A DNA stretch of 62,500 nt. Origin: a bacterium. GTDB taxonomy: Bacteria; Myxococcota_A; Bradymonadia; Bradymonadales; Bradymonadaceae. Shown piece after piece: positions 16,680 through 26,850 of the stretch. The translations under genes were made by a program, and so were the position numbers. Position 1 is the first letter of the stretch. Each line of letters opens with the position of its first letter. The stretch spans positions 1-62,500 of the forward strand of contig JAUIBR010000019.1 in assembly GCA_030427705.1 (NCBI GenBank), in the 5' to 3' direction. The notes under the pieces are model-generated. The model was not told where the DNA came from and ran no database searches. It saw only the letters and a list, made by a program, of their open reading frames with translations.

Positions 16680-18814
16680 GCAACATCAACGACATCGATT
16701 TTCTGGAAGTTGAGTTTGACGCCGAACTCGAGCGCGTTGCGCCCCTGGCCGGTGCCCCGATGACCACGCCCGAAGGCATTGACATCGCGCGGGAGTACAA
16801 TCCAGCCAAGCTCGACCATATGGCGTATCTGTCCGGTGCGCCTCCGTTCACACGCGGGCCATACGCGACGATGTATGCCACGCGTGCGTGGACGGTGCGG
16901 CAGTACGCCGGTTTCTCGACCGCTGAAGCCAGTAACGCGTTCTACCGCCGAAACCTCGCCGCAGGCCAAAAGGGCTTGTCGATCGCATTCGATTTGGCGA
17001 CACACCGTGGTTACGACTCGGACCATCCACGTGTGACGGGTGACGTCGGCATGGCTGGTGTGGCGGTCGATTCCATCTTGGATATGGAGATTCTGTTCAA
17101 GGACATCCCGCTCGACCAGATGAGCGTGTCGATGACCATGAACGGCGCGGTCCTCCCGATCATGGCGTTGTATATCGTCGCCGCGGAAGAGCAGGGCGTT
17201 GCGCCCGAGAAGCTCACGGGAACGATTCAGAACGATATTCTGAAGGAGTTCATGGTCCGCAATACGTACATCTATCCGCCAAGTCCTTCGATGCGCATCA
17301 TCGCGGACATCTTTGAGTATACCGCGGAAAAGATGCCAAAATTTAACAGTATTTCGATCTCCGGCTATCACATGCAAGAGGCCGGAGCGACGGCGGACTT
17401 GGAGCTCGCCTACACCCTCGCTGACGGTCTGCAGTATATCCGCACCGGTGTCGAAGCGGGTCTGGACGTGGACGCGTTTGCGCCACGCCTGTCGTTCTTC
17501 TTTGCGATTGGCATGAATTACTTCATGGAGGTCGCGAAGCTTCGTGCAGCGCGGACCCTGTGGGCGCGCATCGTCAAGGAGTTCAATCCAAAGAACCCCA
17601 AGTCGATGGCCTTGCGCACGCACTGCCAGACCTCGGGCTGGTCGCTGACCGCACAGGATGTGTTCAACAACATCACGCGTACAGCCGTCGAGGCGATGGC
17701 CGCGGTTCATGGACACACGCAGTCACTACACACGAACAGTTTGGATGAAGCGCTGGCGTTGCCCACCGATTTCAGCGCGCGTATCGCTCGTAACACACAG
17801 CTGGTTTTGCAGAACGAGACGGGCAGCACGCAGTTCATCGACCCGTGGGCCGGTAGCTACTTTGTCGAGCAGCTCACCCAGGACCTCATGGAACGTGCGT
17901 GGGCGCATATCGAAGAGATTGAAGAGTTAGGCGGTATGGCTAAGGCCATCGAAAGCGGCCTTCCAAAACTGCGCATTGAAGAGGCCAGCGCACGCACACA
18001 AGCTCGTATCGATTCGGGGCAGCAGGTCATCGTGGGTGTCAACGCATTCCAGCCTGACCATCAGGAAGACATTCCGATTCTGAAGGTCGAAAACGCCGAA
18101 GTCCGTGCGTCCCAATTGGAACGACTTGAACGCCTGAAGGCGAACCGAGACCAATCTGCAGTGGACGAAGCGCTCAGTCGTCTGACGAAGTCGGCTGAAA
18201 CCGGCGAAGGAAATCTGCTAGATTTAGCAGTAGATGCAGCTCGAAAGCGAGCGACGGTCGGCGAGATAAGCTCGGCGCTGGAGCAGGTCTGGGGCCGACA
18301 TCGGGCCGAGATTCAGACCGTGTCTGGTGTGTATCGTGGAGCCATCGGCGGAGACGATGAAACAATGACAGAAATCGACAACAAAGTTGAAGCGTTTGAA
18401 GTCGCCGAAGGTCGTCGTCCGCGAATCCTGGTTGCCAAGATGGGCCAAGATGGACATGACCGCGGGCAGAAGGTCATTGCGACCGCGTTCGCAGATGTCG
18501 GGTTCGACGTCGATATCGGTCCGCTGTTCCAAACGCCTGAAGAGACTGCGCGGCAAGCGGTTGAAAACGACGTGCATATCGTCGGCGTGAGCTCGTTGGC
18601 AGCTGGGCACCTGACCTTGGTTCCAGCACTGAAGTCGGAGCTCGCGAAGCTTGGTCGCGAGGACATTCTGGTCGTCGTAGGCGGAGTCATCCCACCCGAC
18701 GATTACGAGGAACTCTACGAAGCAGGCGCCGCTGCCATCTTTGGGCCTGGAACGGTCATCGCGGAAGCCGCGGTCAAACTCATCGACACACTCACCGAGC
18801 AGTTGGGTCTATGA
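16676..18814 (+). CDS. mutB: Methylmalonyl-CoA mutase large (alpha) subunit
   Basis: 712 residues, the normal length. The N-terminal substrate barrel carries [21 protein letters not shown], and the region [20 protein letters not shown] and [19 protein letters not shown] is canonical. The C-terminal B12 domain starts near residue 580 with [15 protein letters not shown], whose His is the lower cobalt ligand, then GVSSLAAGH and [11 protein letters not shown]. The catalytic adenosylcobalamin subunit acts in propionate and branched-chain catabolism. Overlaps mutA and meaB by four bases each. Confidence 0.97.
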   Translation: MSNINDIDFLEVEFDAELERVAPLAGAPMTTPEGIDIAREYNPAKLDHMAYLSGAPPFTRGPYATMYATRAWTVRQYAGFSTAEASNAFYRRNLAAGQKGLSIAFDLATHRGYDSDHPRVTGDVGMAGVAVDSILDMEILFKDIPLDQMSVSMTMNGAVLPIMALYIVAAEEQGVAPEKLTGTIQNDILKEFMVRNTYIYPPSPSMRIIADIFEYTAEKMPKFNSISISGYHMQEAGATADLELAYTLADGLQYIRTGVEAGLDVDAFAPRLSFFFAIGMNYFMEVAKLRAARTLWARIVKEFNPKNPKSMALRTHCQTSGWSLTAQDVFNNITRTAVEAMAAVHGHTQSLHTNSLDEALALPTDFSARIARNTQLVLQNETGSTQFIDPWAGSYFVEQLTQDLMERAWAHIEEIEELGGMAKAIESGLPKLRIEEASARTQARIDSGQQVIVGVNAFQPDHQEDIPILKVENAEVRASQLERLERLKANRDQSAVDEALSRLTKSAETGEGNLLDLAVDAARKRATVGEISSALEQVWGRHRAEIQTVSGVYRGAIGGDDETMTEIDNKVEAFEVAEGRRPRILVAKMGQDGHDRGQKVIATAFADVGFDVDIGPLFQTPEETARQAVENDVHIVGVSSLAAGHLTLVPALKSELAKLGREDILVVVGGVIPPDDYEELYEAGAAAIFGPGTVIAEAAVKLIDTLTEQLGL

Positions 18815-19782
18815 GCACACGACGGCAACTCAGCGTAAACGACTACGTCGACGGAGTCTTGAACTTCGATCTGACGGTCTTTGCGCGTGCCGTCACGCTT
18901 ATCGAGAGCAACCGCCGCGAACATATCGAGATGGCCCAAGAGGTCCTCAACGCCATCCTCCCACACACTGGAAAGGCGATTCGAGTTGGCATCACCGGCG
19001 TCCCTGGTGTGGGCAAAAGCACGTTCATTGAATCGCTGGGCAATCAGCTTATTGATGAAGGGAACCGGCTGGCTGTGCTAGCCGTCGACCCATCTTCGAG
19101 CGTCAAAGGCGGCAGCATCCTGGGTGACAAGACCCGCATGGAATCGCTCAGCCGACGCCCGGAAGCGTTCATCCGTCCTTCGCCAACGCGGGGCGCTCTG
19201 GGCGGTGTACATCGCAAGACCCGCGAGTCGATGCTGTTATGTGAAGCAGCTGGGTTCGATGTCGTTCTGGTCGAAACGGTCGGCGTCGGTCAGTCCGAAA
19301 CCGCCGTCGCCCGCATGGTCGACACCTTCCTGGTACTGATGTTGGCTGGCGCCGGTGACGAGCTGCAGGGCATCAAGAAGGGTATCCTAGAAGTCGCGGA
19401 CGTGCTGGCCATCAACAAGGCCGACGGCGACAATGTCGACCGTGCCGACAAAGCTCGTCGCAACTACAAAAACGCGATTCACCTGTTTGCGGCCGGCAAC
19501 GATTGGGTCCCACCGGTCGTGACATGTTCCGGCCTAAAATCCGACGGTGTAGATGGCGTCTGGCAACGCGTGATGTCGCACCGCGAATACCTGACTGATA
19601 GCGGCGAGCTTGCCAAGAAGCGCGAATCGCAACGCGTAGATTGGCTGCGCTCTTTGCTTGAACAAGAGCTAGTTTCCCGCTTCAAGTCCGAAAAAGCTGC
19701 CGAGTTCGCAGCCGCCGAAGAAGCCGTACGCAACGGCGAGCTAACCCCAACTGCAGCAGTCGTGCAGTTGCTCAACTCCTGA
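18811..19782 (+). CDS. meaB: MeaB/ArgK-type GTPase chaperone of methylmalonyl-CoA mutase
   Basis: 323 residues. It has a P-loop GVPGVGKST (about 67-75), switch [38 protein letters not shown] and the guanine motif NKADGD. MeaB proteins gate cofactor loading and protect the mutase from inactivation. The ATGA overlap with mutB and its place as the last gene of the operon agree. It converges with the patatin gene across a 51-bp gap without a clear terminator. Confidence 0.96.
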   Translation: MSTRRQLSVNDYVDGVLNFDLTVFARAVTLIESNRREHIEMAQEVLNAILPHTGKAIRVGITGVPGVGKSTFIESLGNQLIDEGNRLAVLAVDPSSSVKGGSILGDKTRMESLSRRPEAFIRPSPTRGALGGVHRKTRESMLLCEAAGFDVVLVETVGVGQSETAVARMVDTFLVLMLAGAGDELQGIKKGILEVADVLAINKADGDNVDRADKARRNYKNAIHLFAAGNDWVPPVVTCSGLKSDGVDGVWQRVMSHREYLTDSGELAKKRESQRVDWLRSLLEQELVSRFKSEKAAEFAAAEEAVRNGELTPTAAVVQLLNS

Positions 19783-19833
19783 GCCTCCCGCACCTCACTT
19801 ACCCGCCTTAAGGATCTTCCCCGCCTTACTATG

Positions 19834-22260
19834 TCAGAAGAACTGTGCACCGATCCCCAACCAGATATCGGTTCGGTTGTTGTCGTCCGTGAAGTCGAAG
19901 GTCAGCGGATAGATGTTCACTGACAGTTGCAGCCGCAGGCGCTCGAGCAGCGACATTGCGAAGTACGGCGAAAGGATTGGCTGGCTGCACAGGCGGTTGT
20001 CCAACTTCACGTCCTCGCCGCTGCAATTGTCGGGGTTAAGCCAGTCATGGGTGCTCATCTGGTAGCCGCCACGCAGGCCTAACATAAATTGAACGTACTG
20101 GTTTGTGATCGGAAGCAGCTCCAATTCACCACCAATCATCGGGCTAATCTGGATGTCATCTTGGTCGCGTGTGATCAGCTGGAACAAACCATAGACCTGA
20201 ACAGACCAATGCAGGCGAGCCCAGCTGTAGTTCCAATCCCAGGGGAGCAGGCTCATCCCTATCTCCGATGCGCTTCCCAAGAGCACATAGAGCCAGTCTA
20301 CTGGCGGTTCATATTCGATGCTGTTGACCGCTGAGCGACCGACGGTCAGAAGTGCTGTGCGGTCTGCGACCGAGTCTTGCGCGTCAGCGATGTACTTCAC
20401 CATCTTTAGGAGTTTGCGGCGAATCTTGACGCGCCCACGCTCGGCTTCGTCAGGCTCCAAGCCGAGGTCTCGGAAATGGAAGCCGTAGTCAGCCATCAAT
20501 CGCATCGTGTGGTCGAATTCTTCCTCACCATCTTGGTAGCGCCAGTGCTTTGCATTGGCGGGTTGGCTTACTCCCGAGACATGAGGGGGTTCCTTTCCTG
20601 CCATGGCGAGCTGGCAGTGATGATGGGTGGTTTTGTTTTCGTCGGTTTTCTCGAGCTGTGAACAGTGTGCATACACACGGTCGAGCGCGATCTGCGTGAG
20701 CACTCGGAAGTTGTGAAGAGACCCTTCGTTGCACGTCCGCTGATAGGCCTCAAAACCAGGTTCGAGAGTTCCCAGGATGCACGTGAATGGCCGCCATTGT
20801 GGGTCAACCTGCGCCGGGTCTTCTGGGATACCAAACAGTGTCCTAAGGTCGACGCGCAGCCCGGATTGCTCCATCGCGATGACGGCGTTTTTGTAGCCGT
20901 CGTACATGCCCATGTAGAAGTCGTGATAGCGGAAGTCGTACTCCAACAGCCCCATGAAAGCCCCGATATGTGCGCTCACCGTCGGGAAGTTCGCGGTGGT
21001 CAGTCGCATTCGTTCGCCCAATGTCGGGTCTTCGTTAACCAACGCAAACAGCTCGCGTGCGCGGGCCGTTTCGACGAAGTTCGACGCCTGAACTTGCAGC
21101 TGCTCCAATAGTTGCAGCTGTTTTGGGGCACGGACGCGTGGCGGTTCGGATGGGTAGGCGAAGGTGTCTTGGTCGACGTAGAGATAACTTGTGCCGTTGT
21201 AGCGCGCGAACTCCTGTTCGTCCGGTGCTAACTCCGCGGGACGCCACCGAATCTGGCCTTGAGGCGTCACCTCCAATCCGCGCCGTTCCAGATGCAGTGC
21301 AAGTCGTAGTGGGTTGTTGTCATAAACACCGCCATCCACAAATGTGTCAGTATGTGTCGGTGTTTCGCATTCAAACGGTCCGGACGTGCCCGTTTTGGGA
21401 TCGAATGTGGCTTCGCAGTAGTCGATCTCCACGGGCGCGAACGCCACGGGGTACGCCATCGAGGCAAACACCGTGTCGCGCAATACCTCGAAATTGTGGC
21501 GGCTAGCCTCTTGCGTCTCTGCGGCTTTGAACGGCAAGACCGGCTCAGGCGTGCGCGAGAACTGGTTGACGTAGTTTTTGATTCTGACGGGTTTGCCCAC
21601 ACCGCGTCCGGTAACTCGTACCACAAATCGAACAGTTTGATTGGGCACAGTTAGACCAGGAACAAGCTCGATACGTTCGGCTTCGACACGAGTAGTCGTC
21701 ACGCCAAACACGATGTCGCAGCTTTCTGGAAAGCCTTGCTCGAACGCCTTCCAAATTTCTTCGGACGTCTTTTGCATGGCCGTGCGGTCAAATATGCTAT
21801 TTCCTGTCACCTTATCTTCGTCGAACAAGCCGTAGTATCCGACGGGTGCCCACACCTTGAATCCAACGTCGTCCAACGGGTTTGGATTGCGTGGCAGGCA
21901 GGTGTTCACGAGTGAGATTAGCCCGTTCGCCGAACCGGCCGATGCCCCAGTAAAAACACGGAGATCGAATTCGGGGGTGGCTTTCACAACCTCGGTCAGG
22001 AAGTACATGAACCCGGCTTGGTAGGTGCCCAACGAAGCCCCGCCACTGATGACGATCGCAAGTTGTTTTGGGGCGTGTTTGCCGGCAGAGAATTGCGTCA
22101 GATCTGGAATCGCCGCCTGTCGCGCCACGGTCACGGAGGTCATCGCTACGTTAACAGCGCGGTCGCGATTCGGCTCGATCAATACATCCGTTTTTGCCGC
22201 GTCCTGGGCAAAGATAATCGATGGAAACAGCAGAACCAGCGCGAACAGAAATTGCTTCAT
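19834..22260 (-). CDS. Patatin-like phospholipase with C-terminal outer-membrane barrel
   Basis: 808 residues with a Sec signal peptide (LVLLFPSIIFAQ). The patatin core has the oxyanion motif GGASLG (about residues 73-78), the Ser in GASAGS (about 104-109), and the Asp of the DGG dyad in TFVDGGVYDNNPL (near 310). After about 600 the chain shows beta-strand patterns with aromatic girdles and ends WLGIGAQFF, a terminal Phe as in BAM substrates. It would thus be a surface or outer-membrane phospholipase. It is the last gene of the four-gene operon, starting within the cytochrome stop codon. Confidence 0.87.
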   Translation of the reverse strand: MKQFLFALVLLFPSIIFAQDAAKTDVLIEPNRDRAVNVAMTSVTVARQAAIPDLTQFSAGKHAPKQLAIVISGGASLGTYQAGFMYFLTEVVKATPEFDLRVFTGASAGSANGLISLVNTCLPRNPNPLDDVGFKVWAPVGYYGLFDEDKVTGNSIFDRTAMQKTSEEIWKAFEQGFPESCDIVFGVTTTRVEAERIELVPGLTVPNQTVRFVVRVTGRGVGKPVRIKNYVNQFSRTPEPVLPFKAAETQEASRHNFEVLRDTVFASMAYPVAFAPVEIDYCEATFDPKTGTSGPFECETPTHTDTFVDGGVYDNNPLRLALHLERRGLEVTPQGQIRWRPAELAPDEQEFARYNGTSYLYVDQDTFAYPSEPPRVRAPKQLQLLEQLQVQASNFVETARARELFALVNEDPTLGERMRLTTANFPTVSAHIGAFMGLLEYDFRYHDFYMGMYDGYKNAVIAMEQSGLRVDLRTLFGIPEDPAQVDPQWRPFTCILGTLEPGFEAYQRTCNEGSLHNFRVLTQIALDRVYAHCSQLEKTDENKTTHHHCQLAMAGKEPPHVSGVSQPANAKHWRYQDGEEEFDHTMRLMADYGFHFRDLGLEPDEAERGRVKIRRKLLKMVKYIADAQDSVADRTALLTVGRSAVNSIEYEPPVDWLYVLLGSASEIGMSLLPWDWNYSWARLHWSVQVYGLFQLITRDQDDIQISPMIGGELELLPITNQYVQFMLGLRGGYQMSTHDWLNPDNCSGEDVKLDNRLCSQPILSPYFAMSLLERLRLQLSVNIYPLTFDFTDDNNRTDIWLGIGAQFF

Positions 22261-24494
22261 AGGGTATGCAGGAAGGCCAAAAGGTCGTTGATATCTTGGT
22301 CGGAGAGACCCTTCAGGTCCCCATGTTTCCCGGATTTTTGGGCATCAGAGAGCACCTTGCGCATGGCATGACGCTCAAGCCCGAGCACTTGCCCGTTCTC
22401 CTGGATTTCAAAACCAGCACCCCCTGAATGGTAGAGCGGATAGTTGTCCCAAACGCCAACCAGCGCGGGCGGCGGTACTTTGTAGTCCGCACTGTCCTGC
22501 ATTTCGAGGCGCAATGGCAAGGTCACGTGTGTGCCGACATCGTGTGTCTGTGCGCGGGTCTCTTTGTATTGGTCACTCGTGAAGGCGCCAGGCGTGTGGC
22601 AGCTGGCGCAGCGTTGGTCGAACGCCAGGCTTCCTTTGCCTGGGTCGCCTTTGGTGCCGTCGGGCATCTCGACGGTCTTGGGGTAGTCCGACGTCAGGTA
22701 TGGGTTGGGCGGTGTCACTAAGCCGCGCTGGTACATAGCGAGCGCTCCGACTTCTTTGCTGGTCGTTTTGGGATTATCGAAGCGGTTTCGAGACGCCACA
22801 AATCCGGAGATGAACTCCAGCGATGGGAAGAGCGCCGGAGTGAAGTACGGCGCGCTGTAGTTGATCGCGCGGATGGTAGGCACGCGATAGATATGCATGG
22901 GCTCGCCCTTCGTGAAGAGCAGCCCTTGATTATGCCCATCGTAGTGGCAGGTGTCGCAGCTCATGCGCGTGTTACCCAGGTCGGTCTTGTAGACGATCTC
23001 GCCCATGTGTCGTGCGCGTTGTGGGGACTTAGGCAGGCCGTGCCAGATATGTGTTTGTTCCAGTCGCTTATCCAGCTTCTTGGGGTTGGCGAACTGATAC
23101 ACCGTCGATGTGAAGCGGTTTAGGACGTAGATGTTGCCGTCCTTGTCGAGTCGCACGGCTACGGGGCCTGAGTGAAGCGACACGGACGCACGACCTTGCA
23201 CGTTGAAGTCGGCTTCAGGTCGCATGAACTCGGTGCGTGGCGGAGGTGTCAGCTCGCCGAGTGAAACCATCGCCTTCGGTTCGCCTTTCGCGACTTTTTT
23301 GGCATCGAAGACAACCAAGCGTCCTCGGGACAGGTCGGTCACGAAGAGACGTTTGTTGGCTTCGTCGTAGACCATCTGCTCGGGGGCGCCCGAGAACATT
23401 GAGTAGTGATGCAGGTACTCGCCAGTCTTGGCATCGAAGACGCCAACGCCGCCGTTTTGTGTAACTTCTACCTTGTCTGGATTGGGGCCGAGGTTTGGCC
23501 CAAGGTCGGCCGAAAACACCACGCCCAGGTCGGGTGCATAGACGAGGTCACGAACGCCGGTATGCCCCATAACGAACTCGGCGTATTTCGCGGTGTGCCC
23601 GCCAAGAATCTTCGCGCCAGGTGCGGCCGCGATACGTGTTTCTTTCCCGCCCTCAAAATCCAGAATCGAAAGATCGCCTGAGCCGAGATTTCCCGCGAAC
23701 GCCTTTCCTTCGACCACAACGACTTCACGGGGATTGACGCCAGCGAGCACCTTTCCTTTGGCCTCGCCAGTCACGAGGTCAAATTGATGTACGTGGTCGT
23801 TCACTCGCTCGGATATCAGCAAGGTGTTACCGGAGACGTCGATATCTCGGGCGTGGCGTGGCGCTGTGATTTTTCGAGGCGACTCCAGCGTGTCGATTGG
23901 CAGCACCCAGACGTCGTCATAAGTGTGGGAGATGACCAGGTAGTGTTTGTCTTCGTGCGTCCATAGGCGCACCGCATTAGGCTCGTCTCCAACCGGAATC
24001 GACCGGGAGGCCTTGCCTTTCTCTAGTATCCAAAGCCTGTCGGTCGTAGGTGTAATCGCGTAGACGGTGTGTCCATCCGGATGAACTTCGAGGTCCGAAG
24101 CGAGCGGGTAGAAAAGGTCATTGATGACATCAATTGACACCTTTCCTAGTGACTTTCCGCCGCTGGTCACCTCGAGGTTGAACGGTTTCAGCGTGATATT
24201 GCCTTTGAACTCGATGGTGTTTGCCGGAATGGTCGTCGTCAGCAGGCCCTCGTTTACCCAGGTCGTATTGAGGTCCTTGGCTTCCGTGATGTCCAATCGG
24301 ACGGTGGCATCTTTAGGAAGGTTCGAACCGTAGATGGCGACAGGGTAGTCCAACGCGTTTGTGATCCCGGGAGGACTTGCGGCCTTTAGCGTCGCCGCCG
24401 CCGGTTTGGTTTCTTCGGATTTGGGCTGCTCTTTAGGCTTTTTGTCGCAAGCCGTGAGCGCCAGTAGACACGCAACCAAGATGAACTTTTTCAT
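22257..24494 (-). CDS. Di-heme cytochrome c lipoprotein with beta-propeller domain
   Basis: 745 residues. The lipobox LTAC precedes DKK, so it is anchored as a lipoprotein. Residues about 40-125 resemble an IPT/TIG-type beta-sandwich; about 130-480 form repeated strands with YVTN-like propeller motifs (VHPDGHTVYAITPTTDRLWIL, ADLGPNLGPNPDKVE). The C-terminal third carries two heme c sites, CDTCH (about 520) and CASCH (about 640), in a MauG/cytochrome c peroxidase-like setting (YSAPYFTPALFPSLEFI, ALVGVWDNYPLYHSGGAG). It is probably the electron acceptor of the GMC enzyme encoded immediately upstream, with which it overlaps by four bases. Confidence 0.88.
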   Translation of the reverse strand: MKKFILVACLLALTACDKKPKEQPKSEETKPAAATLKAASPPGITNALDYPVAIYGSNLPKDATVRLDITEAKDLNTTWVNEGLLTTTIPANTIEFKGNITLKPFNLEVTSGGKSLGKVSIDVINDLFYPLASDLEVHPDGHTVYAITPTTDRLWILEKGKASRSIPVGDEPNAVRLWTHEDKHYLVISHTYDDVWVLPIDTLESPRKITAPRHARDIDVSGNTLLISERVNDHVHQFDLVTGEAKGKVLAGVNPREVVVVEGKAFAGNLGSGDLSILDFEGGKETRIAAAPGAKILGGHTAKYAEFVMGHTGVRDLVYAPDLGVVFSADLGPNLGPNPDKVEVTQNGGVGVFDAKTGEYLHHYSMFSGAPEQMVYDEANKRLFVTDLSRGRLVVFDAKKVAKGEPKAMVSLGELTPPPRTEFMRPEADFNVQGRASVSLHSGPVAVRLDKDGNIYVLNRFTSTVYQFANPKKLDKRLEQTHIWHGLPKSPQRARHMGEIVYKTDLGNTRMSCDTCHYDGHNQGLLFTKGEPMHIYRVPTIRAINYSAPYFTPALFPSLEFISGFVASRNRFDNPKTTSKEVGALAMYQRGLVTPPNPYLTSDYPKTVEMPDGTKGDPGKGSLAFDQRCASCHTPGAFTSDQYKETRAQTHDVGTHVTLPLRLEMQDSADYKVPPPALVGVWDNYPLYHSGGAGFEIQENGQVLGLERHAMRKVLSDAQKSGKHGDLKGLSDQDINDLLAFLHTL

Positions 24495-26188
24495 GGTTCT
24501 CTCGAGATATTGCCCTTCTTGAATTCTGCCACCATGTGGTCGGCGACGCGCAGGGAGTTAGCCATGATGGTCAATGTTGTGGGGATGCCACCGGAGCTTG
24601 GCATGAAGCTGCCGTCTACCACGTAAAGGTTTTCGACTTCGTGTGATCGGCACTGTGCGTTGAGCACGGAATCGCGCTTGTTCTGGCCCATACGGCAGGT
24701 GCCATGCTGCAGGATATAGGTCGTCCCGCCGATGTGTTCGACTTCGGTCTTCTTGGCCCCGGCTGCGCTCAAGACGTCCAATGACTGTCGGACGATATAG
24801 TTTGAGTTCTTGACGTCTAGAGGATGGTTGTGGACGTGGATGGTGGCGACAGGCAGGCCCCATTTATCTTTGACCTCACCCTCGACGTTCACGAACGTAT
24901 TGGGATTCGCGGCAAACTCGCCGTAGATCTCGAACTCGATTTCGCGAATATCGTCGTAGTGTCGTTTGATATCGCGTTGAAGCGCGGCGCCCCATGACGG
25001 CGGTGTGGACTTCTTCGAGATACGCTCGGCGGTGAAGATTGGGTTGCGATGCGGCAGCAGGAATCCGACTGCACCGCCCTTGTTGTAGTCACCCTTGTAC
25101 TTGTCGATGAAGTAGAAGTCTCGGGTCGAGCGATTGATGAAATGGATGGGGTGGTGCGGCTGCAAATCGTTGGGCAGTGAGCCGACCTCGAATTCTCCAT
25201 AACCCTTGCCGAGCGTTGAAAACGTGAGGTTGCGCCCGACCTGACCTGACGCATTTCCGAGACCGTCAGGATGCGCGTTTGACTTGCTATTTAGCAGTAG
25301 TCGAGCCGATTCGACGGACGTGGCGCTCACAACAAATATGCGTGCTTTTTGTGATTTTCGGTTGCCGTCCTTATCGAAGTAGAGAGCCTCGGAGACTTTG
25401 CCGGACTTCGCAACGACAAGCTCGTAGACCATCGATTCGGGCCGGACTTCACAGCGGCCCGTGGCGACAGCTTTCGGAATCACCGCTGACAATGTGCTGG
25501 ACTTCGCGCCGGATTCGCAGCCGTAGCTTCCGCAGAAGTCGCAGTACACGCATGCTTTCCGCCCCTGGTAGTCCTGCGACAAGATTCCGCGCGGCGTGTC
25601 GTAGATATTGACGCCGACCTTCTCTCCGCCCTTGTCGATCAGCGTTCCGAGCGGGTTTGTCGCCAAGGGTGGTAGCGGGAAATCGCGTTTGCGTGGAGGT
25701 GCAAACGGCGAGTTGGATTGTTTGCCAGACACGCCAATCTCGAGCTCGGCGCGGTCGTAATAGGGCGCCAAATCTTTGTATTCGATTGGCCAATCAGCGA
25801 GGTTCATCCCGGAAACCTTGCCAAATTTTGTCTTTAAACCGAAGTCGTCGGGTGACAGTCGATAGAAGAAACCGCTCATGTGAACGGTGCCACCGCCAAC
25901 GCAGTTGGAGGTCCAACCGTCGCTGGTTTGAACGCCTTCCATCGCCCCGTTGGACTTTACGACATGCGGCTCATCACTGACGTAGGGAACCCAGTAGTCG
26001 CGTCGTGAATTCTTGATTTCGTCATGGTCAAACTCTGATTGTTTGTACCAGGGCCCTTTTTCAAGGACGACAACCTTCGCGCCGGCCTTGGCGAGTTCGT
26101 GGGCGAGTGGCGCGCCGCCGGCGCCGGAGCCAATGATGCAGACGTCGACGGTCTCGTTTGCGTAATCGGGTTGATTGGGATTGGTCAC
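24491..26188 (-). CDS. GMC-family FAD-dependent alcohol/sugar/sterol oxidoreductase
   Basis: 565 residues from the GTG at 26188, two bases after the upstream stop, with GGAG in the right place; a longer reading from 26245 would overlap the neighbour. The Rossmann motif is GSGAGGAPLAHELAKAG with VVLEKGPW, followed by a Cys-rich loop CVYCDFCGSYGCESGAKSS as in dehydrogenase-type GMC enzymes, and the C-terminal HGTCRMG and VVDGSFMPSSGGIPTTLTIMANSLR. Such enzymes pass electrons to cytochromes rather than oxygen. No signal peptide of its own, so export probably piggybacks on the Tat subunit 3. Confidence 0.9.
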   Translation of the reverse strand: MTNPNQPDYANETVDVCIIGSGAGGAPLAHELAKAGAKVVVLEKGPWYKQSEFDHDEIKNSRRDYWVPYVSDEPHVVKSNGAMEGVQTSDGWTSNCVGGGTVHMSGFFYRLSPDDFGLKTKFGKVSGMNLADWPIEYKDLAPYYDRAELEIGVSGKQSNSPFAPPRKRDFPLPPLATNPLGTLIDKGGEKVGVNIYDTPRGILSQDYQGRKACVYCDFCGSYGCESGAKSSTLSAVIPKAVATGRCEVRPESMVYELVVAKSGKVSEALYFDKDGNRKSQKARIFVVSATSVESARLLLNSKSNAHPDGLGNASGQVGRNLTFSTLGKGYGEFEVGSLPNDLQPHHPIHFINRSTRDFYFIDKYKGDYNKGGAVGFLLPHRNPIFTAERISKKSTPPSWGAALQRDIKRHYDDIREIEFEIYGEFAANPNTFVNVEGEVKDKWGLPVATIHVHNHPLDVKNSNYIVRQSLDVLSAAGAKKTEVEHIGGTTYILQHGTCRMGQNKRDSVLNAQCRSHEVENLYVVDGSFMPSSGGIPTTLTIMANSLRVADHMVAEFKKGNISREP

Positions 26189-26190
26189 GA

Positions 26191-26790
26191 CTACTCCGAA
26201 CAACTGCCGTGGACGTGTGAGCAATGCGGATTGATATCGACCCAAGCCCAGACCTGCTTGTCGCGATTGCCGCCGTATTTGGGCATTCCCCAGTAACCTT
26301 CCAACGCAAACGACATCAGCGTGGCGAAGAAGCGCTGTTGTGGGAATTTGAGCTTCGGCACACTGCCCATCTGGAACTGACTGAGTATCTTGTCCTGAAT
26401 CTCTGGTGGCTGCTGTACGAACGGGCCGTTCTCAAACTTACGCGCCACGCGGTCCGTGAAGTCCACGCCTGCGCGCATCATGCGTTCAAGGTCCTTGAAG
26501 TGAGGCTCTCGCATCTGACGGTCCAAGAATTCCAGCACGCCGACCACTGCACCCGATGGCGCCCCGGATTCGGCATCTGCCGGCAACAGTCGAATGATGA
26601 TGGCGGTCAGGATTTCGCGTTCGTGCTCCGTCCAAAACCGAAACTCGAATGGGGCTGATTTTGTAGGCTTGTCACTTCCAACATCAGCCTTAGGTTTCGC
26701 GGGCGGGTCATCTTTGCAACCCGTCATGCCCAGCAATGGCGCCGATGCCACGCTGAAACCCATGTACTTTAGGAACAATCTGCGTTTCAT
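26191..26790 (-). CDS. Gluconate 2-dehydrogenase subunit 3-like Tat lipoprotein
   Basis: 199 residues beginning KRRLFLKYMGF, a twin-Arg signal, followed by the lipobox MTGC, so it would be exported folded and lipidated. The body (EREILTAIIIRLLPAD, HFKDLERMMRAGVDFTD, FFATLMSFALEGYWGMPKYGGN) matches the small gamma subunit family that escorts flavoprotein dehydrogenases across the membrane. It is the first gene of the oxidoreductase-cytochrome-patatin operon, two bases before the GMC start. Confidence 0.88.
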   Translation of the reverse strand: MKRRLFLKYMGFSVASAPLLGMTGCKDDPPAKPKADVGSDKPTKSAPFEFRFWTEHEREILTAIIIRLLPADAESGAPSGAVVGVLEFLDRQMREPHFKDLERMMRAGVDFTDRVARKFENGPFVQQPPEIQDKILSQFQMGSVPKLKFPQQRFFATLMSFALEGYWGMPKYGGNRDKQVWAWVDINPHCSHVHGSCSE

Positions 26791-26850
26791 GCGCCCAAAC
26801 TACCACCAAACTGCGGATGTGGTCGAGCACGTCGATCGAGGAAGTAAACC

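Noticed and set aside
16562-17716. 384-residue reverse ORF inside mutA/mutB
   Set aside because: Shadow of the mutase genes with no domain of its own.
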